Part shown: one piece after another, positions 27,649 through 37,325 of the stretch
Position numbering within the stretch: position 1 is the first letter of the stretch
Layout: each line of letters starts with the position of its first letter
Source of the DNA: Aliiglaciecola sp. 3_MG-2023
GTDB lineage: Bacteria > Pseudomonadota > Gammaproteobacteria > Enterobacterales > Alteromonadaceae
Direction of reading: 5' to 3'
DNA: 64,000 bases
Assembly (NCBI RefSeq): GCF_030548205.1
Contig: NZ_JAUORV010000010.1
Location: forward strand, 62,001-126,000
Program-made: the position numbers and the translations under genes
The notes under the pieces: generated by a model
The model's database searches: none
Seen by the model: only the letters and a program-made list of their open reading frames with translations
Told to the model about the DNA's origin: nothing

Positions 27649-30327
27649 CTATTGCTGAAGATATTTCACTACATTAAAAATAGACCGATCTTCAGTATCT
27701 CGTTTGATGTCAAAACCTAGACTTTCGCAAAAACCCAACATACCGGTATTCTCAGCTAAAACCATGCCTTCCATACGTTCCAATCCTTTTTGTTTGGCAC
27801 TTTCTATTAGTGCCTTCATCAAACGCACGGCAATGCCTTTACGATGCCAATCGTCGGCCACCACTACCGCAAATTCGCAACTTACTTTATCAATATTGGT
27901 AATATATCGAGCAACGCCTATTTCCCGTTCCATCTTGCCACTGCTCACTACAGCCAGTAGCGCCATCTCAAGATCGTAATCGATTTGAGTAAATCTAACT
28001 AACATGCTTTGTGGCAATTCTTTAATGCTTTGCATAAAACGGAAATACTTAGCTGTAGGCGATAATGAGCTCACAAATTGACGTTCTAGATTAGCATCCT
28101 CAGGTCTAATGGGCCGAATTTCTAATTCCACGCCAGAACTGAGCATTTCTGTTGTCGCCAATTCCATAGGGTAGGGATGAATTGCCATATGATCATAACG
28201 CCCAGTTTGCGAGTGCTCAGCAATCAAAATTTTAGCATCTAAAGCAATAGCGTCATATTCATCTACCACCAGTGGATTAATTTGCAGTTCTTTAATCCAA
28301 GGAAGCTCACAAGCCATTTCAGATAGACGCAATAGAACATGCTCAATGGCCCCCATATTACATTGAGGAAGTTGTCTAAATGAGCCTAGCATTTTGGCAA
28401 TACGGGTATTGTTCATCAACTCACGGGCGAGGGTTTTATTAAGTGGTGGGATAGCAACTTCGCGATCACCCATAATTTCTGATGCGATGCCCCCCGCTGC
28501 AAACGTAATAATCGGGCCAAAAACGGTGTCATTGGATATACCAACCAACACCTCTCTGCTGCGTTTTTTAATGTACATAGCTTCTACAGTAACGCCATCT
28601 ATTTCTGCTTCGGGGAAGTACTCGGACACCGAATCAATAATATCCTGATAAGCATTTTTAACCGCTTCCACATTTGAAATACCTAATCTCACCCCCCCAA
28701 CGTCAGATTTATGTGAAATGGTTTTACTGTAAACTTTCATCACTACAGGAAAACCGATGGATTTGGCAAGCATGATCGCTTCATCTAAATTGTGTGCCAA
28801 ACTAGCCCGTGTTGTAGAAATATGGTACGAATCAAGGATTGCCATTGACTCTAAATCTGTCAAAACTGAGCGCCCTTCGTTTAACGCCCCCTCAATGATT
28901 GATTTAGCATCTTCCGTATTTACTTTTTCCTCTTCTTGCAATGGCTCTGGGGCTTGCAACAATAGCCGTTGGTTTCGCGTAAAGTTACGTAAATATGAAA
29001 ACGCCTCAATTGCCGCTTCCGGAGTATTAAATGTAGGTACTTGATTGTCTTCAAGAAATGTTCTTGCCTCCTGCAGCATTTCCCCGCCCATAAAACAGCA
29101 AATAATGACTTTTGAAGAAGCTTTAGAGGCGCTTACAATTTCCTTGGCGACTTGCAAAGGTTCAGTCATAGACTGGGGAGATAAAAGGACAACAATACCG
29201 TGCATATTTTTATCTTTTAGACAAATGGACAAAGTTTGTTGATACCGTTCTGGAGGAGCGTCTCCAATAATATCGATGGGGTTATCTTTCGACCAATTGG
29301 CCGGGAGCAATTCATTTAATTGAGTTTGCGTATCGTCACTTAACGAAATTAAATTCAAATTTAGATCCGTAGCGCGGTCCGCGGCAATGGCTCCTGGTCC
29401 ACCGCCATTGGTGATAATCGCGAGATTCTCACCGGCAAGGCGCTTGTTGGTTGACAATACAGTCGCCCCCACAAACAGATCAAACACCCGATAGCCTCTT
29501 ACAGCACCTGCCTGACGTAATACGGCATTAAATACGTCATCTTCCCCCGAGGTAACACCAGTGTGCATTTGCGCTGCCATGGTACCTTTGTTGTGGCGGC
29601 CAACTTTTAGGACCAATACCGGCTTCACCCGAGACGCACGTTTCAACTCGCTTATAAACGAGCGGGCATGATTGATACCCTCAATATACAAAAGAATACT
29701 TTTGGTTTGTGAATCGTAAGTTAGGTAATCGAGTAATTCACCAAATTGTACGTCTGCAGCACAGCCAATAGACACAACTGCAGAGAAACCTAATTTACGA
29801 GACTTAGCCCAGTCCAGAATAGACGTACACAAAGCACCTGATTGAGATACGACGGCTAAACTTCCCTTATGGATGTCGCCACTATGGAACGTTGCATTAA
29901 GACACGTTATTGGACGAGCCACACCTAAACAATTAGGACCGATAAGACGAATTTTATGTTTTTTAGCAGTATGTTGCACTGCTTGTTCAAGTTTTTTGCC
30001 TTCTTCATTAGCTTCCCCAAACCCCGCCGACAAAATAATCACTGCTTTTACACCGTGTTTTCCACAGGCGTCTATAATGTCATCGGTCACTGACGCTGGT
30101 GCTGCAACAATAGCCAGCTCTATGGGCTGATGGATCTCTGATATGCTCTTAAAACAACGTTGCCCTAACACTTCTGCATGCCGAGGATTAATGAAATAAA
30201 TTGGCCCTTTAAAGGTACCCGAGGTTAAATTTAGTGATACCGTCTTTCCGATCGTTGATTCACGCTCGCTGGCACCGAACAAAGCAATCGAACTTGGGGA
30301 AAAAAACGAATGTAAATAATGTTTCAT
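27649..30327 (-). CDS. Pat-type protein lysine acetyltransferase (NDP-forming acyl-CoA synthetase fused to GNAT)
   Basis: 892 residues, close to E. coli PatZ and Salmonella Pat. Domain order: CoA-binding Rossmann domain (about 8-130, SIALFGASERESTIGKTVS), succinyl-CoA ligase-like domains (about 150-460, VSQSGALCTSILDWA), ATP-grasp (about 490-700, GFPVVMKVYSKTISHKSDVGGV) and C-terminal GNAT (about 725-890) with CEFAVVVADDWHRKGIAVRLM. In Pat proteins the ligase part no longer works and only senses acetyl-CoA, while the GNAT part acylates a lysine on acyl-CoA synthetases. Divergent from an AcuC-like deacetylase gene 69 bases away, and not far from prpE, a likely substrate. Confidence 0.9.
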   Translation of the reverse strand: MKHYLHSFFSPSSIALFGASERESTIGKTVSLNLTSGTFKGPIYFINPRHAEVLGQRCFKSISEIHQPIELAIVAAPASVTDDIIDACGKHGVKAVIILSAGFGEANEEGKKLEQAVQHTAKKHKIRLIGPNCLGVARPITCLNATFHSGDIHKGSLAVVSQSGALCTSILDWAKSRKLGFSAVVSIGCAADVQFGELLDYLTYDSQTKSILLYIEGINHARSFISELKRASRVKPVLVLKVGRHNKGTMAAQMHTGVTSGEDDVFNAVLRQAGAVRGYRVFDLFVGATVLSTNKRLAGENLAIITNGGGPGAIAADRATDLNLNLISLSDDTQTQLNELLPANWSKDNPIDIIGDAPPERYQQTLSICLKDKNMHGIVVLLSPQSMTEPLQVAKEIVSASKASSKVIICCFMGGEMLQEARTFLEDNQVPTFNTPEAAIEAFSYLRNFTRNQRLLLQAPEPLQEEEKVNTEDAKSIIEGALNEGRSVLTDLESMAILDSYHISTTRASLAHNLDEAIMLAKSIGFPVVMKVYSKTISHKSDVGGVRLGISNVEAVKNAYQDIIDSVSEYFPEAEIDGVTVEAMYIKKRSREVLVGISNDTVFGPIITFAAGGIASEIMGDREVAIPPLNKTLARELMNNTRIAKMLGSFRQLPQCNMGAIEHVLLRLSEMACELPWIKELQINPLVVDEYDAIALDAKILIAEHSQTGRYDHMAIHPYPMELATTEMLSSGVELEIRPIRPEDANLERQFVSSLSPTAKYFRFMQSIKELPQSMLVRFTQIDYDLEMALLAVVSSGKMEREIGVARYITNIDKVSCEFAVVVADDWHRKGIAVRLMKALIESAKQKGLERMEGMVLAENTGMLGFCESLGFDIKRDTEDRSIFNVVKYLQQ

Positions 30328-30396
30328 TTAAAATCTCTTAAATGTTGACGCGATTGTTTTGTTACTATTATCCCATACAACTAATAGGGTTATTTT

Positions 30397-31326
30397 ATGT
30401 CTTCAACGGCTTTTATTACACATCCTAAATGTTTACTCCATGAAATGGGAGATGAACACCCTGAAAGTGCTGCTCGCTTGCATGCCATTCAAGACGGTTT
30501 AATCCAATTTGGATTAGCAGACTTCATACTGAATATCCCTTCTCAAAAAGTGTCTAAGGATCTGTTAAAAGAAACTCACACACCAAACCATGTTGAACTG
30601 ATTGAACAATTTTCACCGGTAAAAGGCCAGTACTTTCCCATAGATGATGATACTAAAATGAATCATGCATCTTTTGAGGCTGCTTTATTCTCTGCTGGTG
30701 CAGGTATAGTTGCTATTGACGGTTTATTCAACCATCAATTTAAAAATGCGTTTTGTGCTGTTCGGCCTCCAGGCCATCATGCTGAAAAAAAACAAGCTAT
30801 GGGATTCTGCTTTTTTAACAATATTGCAGTCGCTGCTACCTATGCTAAACAACAATATAATCTTACACGTATTGCCATTCTAGACTTTGATGTACATCAC
30901 GGAAATGGCACTGAAGATATTTTGAAAGATGATCCCAAAATACTATTTTTATCTTCCTATCAATATCCTTTTTACCCGTTCACTATACCTGAAAAGGCCG
31001 CCGAAAATTGCCTGCATTACCCGTTACCAGCAGGTACAGACTCCACGGCATTTCGTCAATGTTATACTGAACGAGTACTACCCGAATTGAAAAAGTTTAA
31101 ACCCGAATTAATTCTGATCTCCGCTGGTTTTGACGGTCACCATAGTGATCCCATGGCAGATTGGGACTTATTAGATTCTGATTATAGTTGGTTAACTCAG
31201 CAACTTGTGGATATTGCCGAGAGCTGTTGCGACGGCAAAATAGTCTCATTCTTGGAGGGAGGCTATAGCTTACCGGCACTAAGAACGGGAGCAATAGCAC
31301 ATATTAAAGCTTTGATGAAAATATAG
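30397..31326 (+). CDS. Histone deacetylase family protein (AcuC-like lysine deacetylase)
   Basis: 309 residues, class I/II zinc deacetylase fold. Key residues are visible: FCAVRPPGHHAE (the catalytic His pair), LDFDVHHGNGT (zinc Asp and His), LISAGFDGHHSDP (second zinc Asp) and LEGGYSL (the active-site Tyr), so the enzyme should be active. It would remove acyl groups from lysine, reversing the neighbouring Pat enzyme. Divergent start 69 bases from pat. Other members of the family act on polyamines or acetoin-related proteins; the genomic neighbour makes protein deacylation the best reading. Confidence 0.88.
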   Translation: MSSTAFITHPKCLLHEMGDEHPESAARLHAIQDGLIQFGLADFILNIPSQKVSKDLLKETHTPNHVELIEQFSPVKGQYFPIDDDTKMNHASFEAALFSAGAGIVAIDGLFNHQFKNAFCAVRPPGHHAEKKQAMGFCFFNNIAVAATYAKQQYNLTRIAILDFDVHHGNGTEDILKDDPKILFLSSYQYPFYPFTIPEKAAENCLHYPLPAGTDSTAFRQCYTERVLPELKKFKPELILISAGFDGHHSDPMADWDLLDSDYSWLTQQLVDIAESCCDGKIVSFLEGGYSLPALRTGAIAHIKALMKI

Positions 31327-31352
31327 ACAATAGACAACTTGATGGATTAATT

Positions 31353-31385
31353 GGGTAACCACAAAAACGTGACTTTGTAGCTACC
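31353..31385. terminator. Imperfect hairpin between convergent genes
   Basis: GGGTAACCACAAA and TTTGTAGCTACCC are 13-base arms with two mismatches and a 7-base loop, lying between the deacetylase (+) and fructokinase (-) stops. No U-run. A tentative shared terminator. Confidence 0.35.
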
Positions 31386-31409
31386 CTGAATACGTATGAA
31401 ACCGGGTAA

Positions 31410-32357
31410 TTAATCTTGTAAGGTTTTTATCAGGGTTTCAACTTCTTCGAATGTAGGCGGATTGCAACCTATCTTTTCAACATTTAAACCCGCAGCGACC
31501 GCACCAAACCTCAAACCATCCTTCAACGTACTTTCTTCAGCAGATGGAGAAAGCGCATTATTTTTTAATAATCTAGCAAGCATGGCAGAGAAAAAAGTAT
31601 CTCCAGCTCCTACCGTGTCACCAAACACCGCAGGTTTATGAACAGCTTGAAATAAATTGTGTTTGTCAGTGATTAAATGAGAACCACCTTCACCCAAAGT
31701 TAACACTACCATGCCATTTTCCATTCTATCTAACATAGATTTGGCATGAAATTCAGGTTTACCATAAAGGCCTTTGAGTTCAAGATCTTCATCACTCACT
31801 TTGACGATATCGGCAAACTCGACGAACCGCCATATTGAGGCAACATATTGGTGATGATTAACTTCAACCCCTTTACGCACATTCACATCAATACTGATTT
31901 TCACACCGCGAGATTTAAGGGTGGTAATAACAGGGATCAGCACTTCCAACATTTCGGGCACTATGGCAAGGGAACCGGTATGAAAAAGCTCTAGATCCTC
32001 TGGCAACATTGACAATAATTTTTCCGAGGTGATATCCAGATCTGCTACGCACTTTCGATATAAACGATAGCTAGGCTTGCCGTCTTCGGCTTTGTAAACC
32101 AATGCCAATGACGTATTCTTTTCTGAACGGTTATTGTCAGGAATTTGAATTCCTTCGCTTGTCACTGAACTAAGGATTTTTTCACCCAAATAATCCGTGG
32201 AAATAGGTGATAAATAAGAGCAGTTAATGTCTTGCTTCACGAAGCTTCGGGCGACATTGAACGGTGAGCCGCCAATGAAGGGTTGATAACTACCATCTTG
32301 CTGCTGAATCATGTCAAACAACGCTTCACCAAATACAGCCACTTTAGGATTAGCCAT
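31410..32357 (-). CDS. Fructokinase, PfkB family
   Basis: Phosphorylates fructose to fructose-6-phosphate. 315 residues, ribokinase fold: N-terminal VAVFGEALFDMI, GGSPFNVARSFVKQ (PfkB signature 1), and the C-terminal signature with catalytic Asp: FGDTVGAGDTFFSAMLARLL. Third gene of the mannitol operon, 84 bases after the dehydrogenase stop region, so it completes mannitol to fructose-6-phosphate. The ATG at 32357 follows GGAG by five bases; the GTG at 32363 overlaps that site. Confidence 0.9.
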   Translation of the reverse strand: MANPKVAVFGEALFDMIQQQDGSYQPFIGGSPFNVARSFVKQDINCSYLSPISTDYLGEKILSSVTSEGIQIPDNNRSEKNTSLALVYKAEDGKPSYRLYRKCVADLDITSEKLLSMLPEDLELFHTGSLAIVPEMLEVLIPVITTLKSRGVKISIDVNVRKGVEVNHHQYVASIWRFVEFADIVKVSDEDLELKGLYGKPEFHAKSMLDRMENGMVVLTLGEGGSHLITDKHNLFQAVHKPAVFGDTVGAGDTFFSAMLARLLKNNALSPSAEESTLKDGLRFGAVAAGLNVEKIGCNPPTFEEVETLIKTLQD

Positions 32358-32441
32358 AATCACTCCAAATTTCTAAAAATGAGCCAAGTCGACTAAAACT
32401 AGACGACCTTTGGCAATAGTACAAATAATAACTCGAATACC

Positions 32442-33956
32442 TTAAGACACGGCTAACGTAGCGTTGTCCACAATGCATTGCATGTGCTTTTTGATATTTG
32501 CGTCTGAATAAATCTGTTTAGTCTGTTTTCTATAAATATCTAAGAAATCTTGATTTTTGTTTAAATCACCAAAAATTGAAGTGAGTTGCAGAAATGCGTC
32601 AGGATTTAGTGAATATTTAGCAGCAGCGATGTGCAAATCTTGCGACATCACATCTATGATTGTGATCTCTTTATTATGACGGTTAGTTTGCTTATCACTG
32701 TAGTAACACCATGCAGCTAACACTAATGTAGCACACTCAATATTACCTTTATTTTGCAGATTGTCATTAATCGTGGGGATCAAAAAGGTAGCGAGTTTAG
32801 AAGCGCTTTCTGAACAAATGCGGGTTAAATGATCTTTGATATTCGGATTAGCAAAACGCTGAAGTAGAGTTTGCTTATAATCATCTAAATCAATGCCATC
32901 AACCGGAGGCAAAATTGGCGTGACTTCAGTATCCATAAATAATTGCAAGAACTGACTAAAAGTCGGATCCTTTACGCTTTCGTCTATGGTTTCAAAGCCA
33001 TGAATGGAACCCAAAATCCCCAATACCGAATGGCCCGCATTTAGTAATCTTATTTTCATGTTTTCGTAGGGTGTGACATCCGGCACAAATTGCGCACCTA
33101 CCTTTTGCCACTGCGGTCTGCCGACGCTAAATTTATCCTCAATGATCCATTGATGAAAAGGTTCGCAAGTAACAGGCCATTCATCTTGCAAGCTCAACTC
33201 TGAGCTTAAATAGTCAATATCTGCTGATGTAGTGACAGGTGTAATACGGTCAACCATTGCATTTGGGAACGGGACTTCCTGTTCAATCCATTTTGCCAGC
33301 TCTAGATCAACTTTTTGGCTATAGGCCAACAGCATTTTGCGGGCAACATCACCATTGTGTTGAATATTGTCACAAGATTGCACAGTAAAAGGCGCTAATC
33401 CCCTCTCCATACGAAGCTTGAGTGCCGCGGTTAAAAACCCAAATACTAATCGAGGCGTGTGCGGATTAGCGAGATCATGGATGACATCTGGATTATCAAA
33501 GTCAAATTCATTTGTCGCAGGGTTAAAGTTATATCCCCCTTCAGTAATCGTCAGTGAAACAATCTTAGTACTGGCATCTGCCATTTTTTGAATAACCGCA
33601 TTTGGCTCATCACACCCTAACAAGAAATCGGTCATGCAACCTATAACTTGGTTTTCAATGGTCCCATTAGGATGTTTGACAATTAACGTATAAAGATAAT
33701 CTTGCTGTTCGAGAATCGATTTCATTTTACGATCGGCATCTCTTAATCCGACCCCGCAAATCCCCCAATTTAGATCACCTGTTTGATTCATATATTCGTC
33801 AGTATAATAGGCTTCGTGGGAGCGGTGAAAGCCGCCCACACCCACATGTACGATGCCTGCTTGAACGTTTTTGCGATCATAATTGGGCACCGAAATAGTA
33901 CTTGGCAATTGATGAAGGTTTTGTTCATTAAGACGAAGTTTGGATTGAGTATTCAT
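32442..33956 (-). CDS. Mannitol 2-dehydrogenase (long-chain polyol dehydrogenase)
   Basis: Oxidises D-mannitol to fructose with NAD+. 504 residues. N-terminal NAD domain with VHVGVGGFHRSHEAYYTDEYM (key: GxGxFHR), LTITEGGYNF, and the catalytic triad motif K301-I-R-L-L-N306-A-G-H309 that defines mannitol dehydrogenases (Lys, Asn, His). The family also holds tagaturonate and mannonate reductases, but FHR-H and TEGGY fit mannitol or arabinitol enzymes, and the fructokinase next door supports mannitol. It starts 10 bases after the permease stop. Mannitol is a main storage sugar of brown algae. Confidence 0.9.
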   Translation of the reverse strand: MNTQSKLRLNEQNLHQLPSTISVPNYDRKNVQAGIVHVGVGGFHRSHEAYYTDEYMNQTGDLNWGICGVGLRDADRKMKSILEQQDYLYTLIVKHPNGTIENQVIGCMTDFLLGCDEPNAVIQKMADASTKIVSLTITEGGYNFNPATNEFDFDNPDVIHDLANPHTPRLVFGFLTAALKLRMERGLAPFTVQSCDNIQHNGDVARKMLLAYSQKVDLELAKWIEQEVPFPNAMVDRITPVTTSADIDYLSSELSLQDEWPVTCEPFHQWIIEDKFSVGRPQWQKVGAQFVPDVTPYENMKIRLLNAGHSVLGILGSIHGFETIDESVKDPTFSQFLQLFMDTEVTPILPPVDGIDLDDYKQTLLQRFANPNIKDHLTRICSESASKLATFLIPTINDNLQNKGNIECATLVLAAWCYYSDKQTNRHNKEITIIDVMSQDLHIAAAKYSLNPDAFLQLTSIFGDLNKNQDFLDIYRKQTKQIYSDANIKKHMQCIVDNATLAVS

Positions 33957-33966
33957 TAACCTTCCC

Positions 33967-35691
33967 CTATTGCGCTTGCGCAGCTAATTGTTTTTTACGC
34001 TGCATATTCCAATATGCAGTGATGAAATAAATGATGGTGCAAATAAACCCTACAGTTTGGAATAAATCTCGATTAGCTTCATAAGCAGGTATTCCTGAGC
34101 TGAAAAACATGGTGTTTATTGCAAACAAAGTAGTGATTAGCAAACTGCCAATAGACACAAACTGAAGCACTTTAGAGAATAAGCTAGTATCAATATGCAC
34201 TTCCGGCTCAAGGTCAGCTTGTTGAGTTTGATACTCTTCTACGCGTTGCTCAAAGGCTTCCATTTTCTGTTGCTCATGAGGATACTCTTCAGACGCGCCA
34301 TGATATTTTGCCAGCACGATATAGCACAAGGTAGTGAAGAACCAAGTGGGGATGAATAAATAATAGAACGACAGAATATCAAGGGCATTTAAACCAAACC
34401 CAAAAGTTAAACCAAGTCCCCAGGACGCCACTGCAGGTACACTGTGAGTAAGGCTTCTGAACGTCACCCAATAACGCGTAAAGCCAATACGTGGAAAGAT
34501 AAAATGTTCAGCAAACACAATCGCCCCAACTGGCACGACTAATAAACCAGCATAGGTCAATAGCGGCAGCATTTTGTTAAACACAAATGGGAAACAAGCG
34601 ATAATCACTGCCACAATTCCAACAATTAATGTGGTTTTATTTCTTGATTGATTTTTGAAGATAGCTTGAGCAGCTAAGCCTGAGCGATAGAGGTTTGCAT
34701 TCGCTGTTGTCCATCCAGCCACAATAACGATAACAAGGCCAGATAAGCCCAGAGCTTGAAACGCCACGTCACCTGGATCTAATTCAATAATTGATTTTTT
34801 AACAATTACCGCAGTACCTGCTCCCATAATACCAGCAGAGATCCAAGCAATATAATGGCCAAACAACATACCTGCGGAAGTACATAAACCATAAGCGCGC
34901 TTTTTCGCATAACGCAATAGTGCCATATCAATTAGGCCTACATGGGTTATGGTATTAGCCGCCCATGAGAACCCAATAACTTCAAGTAAACCAATTCCGG
35001 GTTCGCCATTTGCATTTAAACCTGTCCATACCGACAAACTGCCAATTTCCATAAAATCGGCCCAGCCGCTTAAACTTGTATCACCCAACACGTGTTGAGA
35101 CAGGGCAGGTAGCAGAACTAAAGGACCACACACAAACATAACAAACAACCAAGGTGCGCAAATTCGTGAGAAATTTGAGACTGCTGTAAAGCCGTACATG
35201 GCAACTAGAACCACAATTGTTCCTACCGCCAAGACAACACAGACAAACCACAAATTAGTGGGGTACCAATCTAGTTGCGCAGGAATATTCAAAGCAAATC
35301 GCACCGCAGTGGCAGAAACAGTAATCATAGCCGCGGAGATAACCGTAAAAATAACCACATTGACCCAGTTATAGAGGGTAGTCATTGAATTACCGGCTAT
35401 TTTTTGCAAGTAGGTGTATAAGCTCAAACGCGTTTCAATGGCAATGGGAGTGGTTATTAAGGTCCAACTTAACACGGCAAGAATGTTACCTATTAATAAA
35501 CCAAGTAGAATATCTGACATGGTAGCGCCGAGGGCAACAAAGGTAGCCCCAATAACAAATTCCGTTGCTGCAACATGCTCACCTGCATATAAACCTAAAA
35601 AATGCGTCCATCCCTTTAACTTATGTTTAGGAATAGGTAATTGTTCTTCATCAACAGTATCTAAACTAATTTCATATTTATCAGGTGTCAT
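33967..35691 (-). CDS. NCS1-type (purine-cytosine permease-like) transporter, probable mannitol permease
   Basis: 574 residues with about 12 membrane helices in the region 25-470 and a further pair near 510-565. The fold is that of nucleobase-cation symporter 1 proteins: GLYAGEHVAATEFVIGATFVALGATMSDILLGLLIGN (key G...A..G....G.....LG...G) near the start, and GFSWAANTITHVGLIDMALLRYAKKRAYG centrally. Between helices 10 and 11 lies a hydrophilic loop of about 50 charged residues. It heads an operon with mannitol dehydrogenase and fructokinase, and no PTS, ABC or TRAP mannitol transporter is present. I infer it brings in mannitol or another polyol, not a base. Confidence 0.72.
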   Translation of the reverse strand: MTPDKYEISLDTVDEEQLPIPKHKLKGWTHFLGLYAGEHVAATEFVIGATFVALGATMSDILLGLLIGNILAVLSWTLITTPIAIETRLSLYTYLQKIAGNSMTTLYNWVNVVIFTVISAAMITVSATAVRFALNIPAQLDWYPTNLWFVCVVLAVGTIVVLVAMYGFTAVSNFSRICAPWLFVMFVCGPLVLLPALSQHVLGDTSLSGWADFMEIGSLSVWTGLNANGEPGIGLLEVIGFSWAANTITHVGLIDMALLRYAKKRAYGLCTSAGMLFGHYIAWISAGIMGAGTAVIVKKSIIELDPGDVAFQALGLSGLVIVIVAGWTTANANLYRSGLAAQAIFKNQSRNKTTLIVGIVAVIIACFPFVFNKMLPLLTYAGLLVVPVGAIVFAEHFIFPRIGFTRYWVTFRSLTHSVPAVASWGLGLTFGFGLNALDILSFYYLFIPTWFFTTLCYIVLAKYHGASEEYPHEQQKMEAFEQRVEEYQTQQADLEPEVHIDTSLFSKVLQFVSIGSLLITTLFAINTMFFSSGIPAYEANRDLFQTVGFICTIIYFITAYWNMQRKKQLAAQAQ

Positions 35692-36319
35692 AATTATTAC
35701 CTGTTATTAAGTTGTAATTGTGGGCGAGTTGGGCCCTAAAAAATTCATCAATCAATATAATAATTAAAATACCGCATTGTTATTTTGATTCGATTCGACT
35801 TAGTTATCATTTCGCGTTCTCAATTGAAAACACCAAATATGCGCATATGCTCACTATGTGGGCATATTCCCACAAACTATCTACAAAGGTCAATATATTG
35901 TTAATTAAATAAGCTAAAAAAGTGGAGTGTTTATTATTTTGTTAAAGTTAAAAATCCACCCGACAGGTTTAAAACACACCAAAAACTTAAAATATAGTCG
36001 ATAATATTCAATAGGTTAAACATTTTAAAAATAGAATAAACCTGTATACCAACTGCTCTTAACTAACCGCTTAAATGTTAATTAACTTTGATGAATTGAA
36101 TGTTAAAAATTTAATTCGTAACAAAAATATAGAAAGTTGTATATGCCATCTGGCTACGAAATATTGCGTTTCATAACTTTTAATCCACGTTTTTAGTAAC
36201 TTCCACATTCATTTCGCGATTTGTGCACCGTTTCTGCACATTGGTTTTTTATACTCAGGGAACAAGATTTATGGCGATTCATGATTACCCACAATCGTAA
36301 ACTTTTAGGAATCTGACTG
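35692..36319. promoter_or_regulatory. Divergent intergenic region, mannitol operon / YHYH gene
   Basis: About 630 very AT-rich bases. It holds the mannitol-operon promoter and that of the YHYH gene. The only structured part is the palindrome cluster at 35837-35874. No gene seen. Confidence 0.4.
35837..35874. promoter_or_regulatory. Palindrome cluster, candidate operator of the mannitol operon
   Basis: ATATGCGCATAT (perfect 12-base palindrome, 35837-35848) and, nine bases on, TGTGGG-CATATT-CCCACA (35857-35874). The hexamer GCATAT recurs three times. It lies about 150 bases upstream of the permease start. No regulator gene is adjacent, so this is a guess from symmetry. Confidence 0.35.
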
Positions 36320-37324
36320 ATGGTAAAGCTAAAATGGTTAAAAACTTGTTCGGTAAATTTACTGATCGTAGCAGCACTAGCATGCTGGTTATCGGCATGC
36401 AATGGCGAGAGCAGCGACACAACTGAGCAAAATTCAGAGGAAACGTCTTCCGACCAAGATACTGCGGGTAATGACAACGGAACGGCATATTCAAGCGACT
36501 CAACCGATGGTGTGCTCTGTACTTATTTTTATAATGAATACAACGACTCAGAATCAGTCTCCGCCACCAGTTATGCTGACTGGAGTTGCGATGGCACAAA
36601 TAGAAGCCTAACCGCCAATGGTATTCCCGACCACGTTGTAGGTACTTTCCCGAACCCTGACAATCCCAATACGATTTCCGAACAATCAGTGTCTGTGAGC
36701 TACACGTTAGCACCTACAGAGACCACCCAAGCGACGCAACTTGGTGGCTCCAGAGGAGCGGTTGGATATGTACTCAATGGAATCAAAATTGATGCAGGAA
36801 CTGGCGGAAGTTGTGACGATTCTGGAGAATCATGCAGCCTAGGTGACAACAGTGGCAATTGGAATATAGAAGCATTGAGCCAAACTGTGTTTGATTTTGG
36901 TACCGATGACAATAACGCGCATGTGCAACCTGATGGTGCATACCACTATCACGGAATGCCTGAAGGTTTTATTGATCTTCAAAACGGAAATAGCAATTCA
37001 ATGACCCTAATTGGTTGGGCGGCAGATGGCTTCCCAATTTATGCTCGCTATGGCTTTAGTGATGCTACTGACGCCGAATCAGAACTGGCAATTATGACAG
37101 GAAGCTACCAATTGGTGGATTCTGTCAGTGACAGTCGCCCCTCTACTGACACCTATCCTCTTGGTACTTTCTTACAAGATTGGGAATATGTTGAAGGTTC
37201 AGGTGACTTAGATGAATGTAATGGTCGTATTGGTGTTACCCCGGAATTTCCGGAAGGTATTTATCACTATTTCGCCACTGATACCTATCCGTTTTTTCAA
37301 CGCTGTATAAAAGGAGCTCTATAA
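36320..37324 (+). CDS. YHYH-domain lipoprotein
   Basis: 334 residues. Lipoprotein signal ending LSAC27 (lipobox), so membrane anchored, probably at the outer membrane. After a Ser/Thr/Asp/Glu-rich linker (about 28-60) comes the YHYH domain (about 95-330), with GAYHYHGMPEGF, GWAADGFPIYARYGF, LGTFLQDWEYVEGSGDLDECNGR and GIYHYFATDTYPFFQRC. The His/Tyr cluster could bind a metal such as copper, but no function is established for YHYH proteins. It is followed, one base after the stop, by the EF-hand gene, so they form one operon. High acidic content and disulfide-capable Cys are as expected for an exported protein. Confidence 0.85.
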   Translation: MVKLKWLKTCSVNLLIVAALACWLSACNGESSDTTEQNSEETSSDQDTAGNDNGTAYSSDSTDGVLCTYFYNEYNDSESVSATSYADWSCDGTNRSLTANGIPDHVVGTFPNPDNPNTISEQSVSVSYTLAPTETTQATQLGGSRGAVGYVLNGIKIDAGTGGSCDDSGESCSLGDNSGNWNIEALSQTVFDFGTDDNNAHVQPDGAYHYHGMPEGFIDLQNGNSNSMTLIGWAADGFPIYARYGFSDATDAESELAIMTGSYQLVDSVSDSRPSTDTYPLGTFLQDWEYVEGSGDLDECNGRIGVTPEFPEGIYHYFATDTYPFFQRCIKGAL

Positions 37325-37325
37325 C

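Noticed and set aside
35718-35912. 64-codon frame in the intergenic region before the mannitol operon
   Set aside because: AT-driven open frame with a GTG start, no ribosome site and no family resemblance.
36285-36713. 142-codon minus-strand frame opposite the YHYH gene
   Set aside because: No ribosome site, odd composition and overlap with a clear lipoprotein gene.
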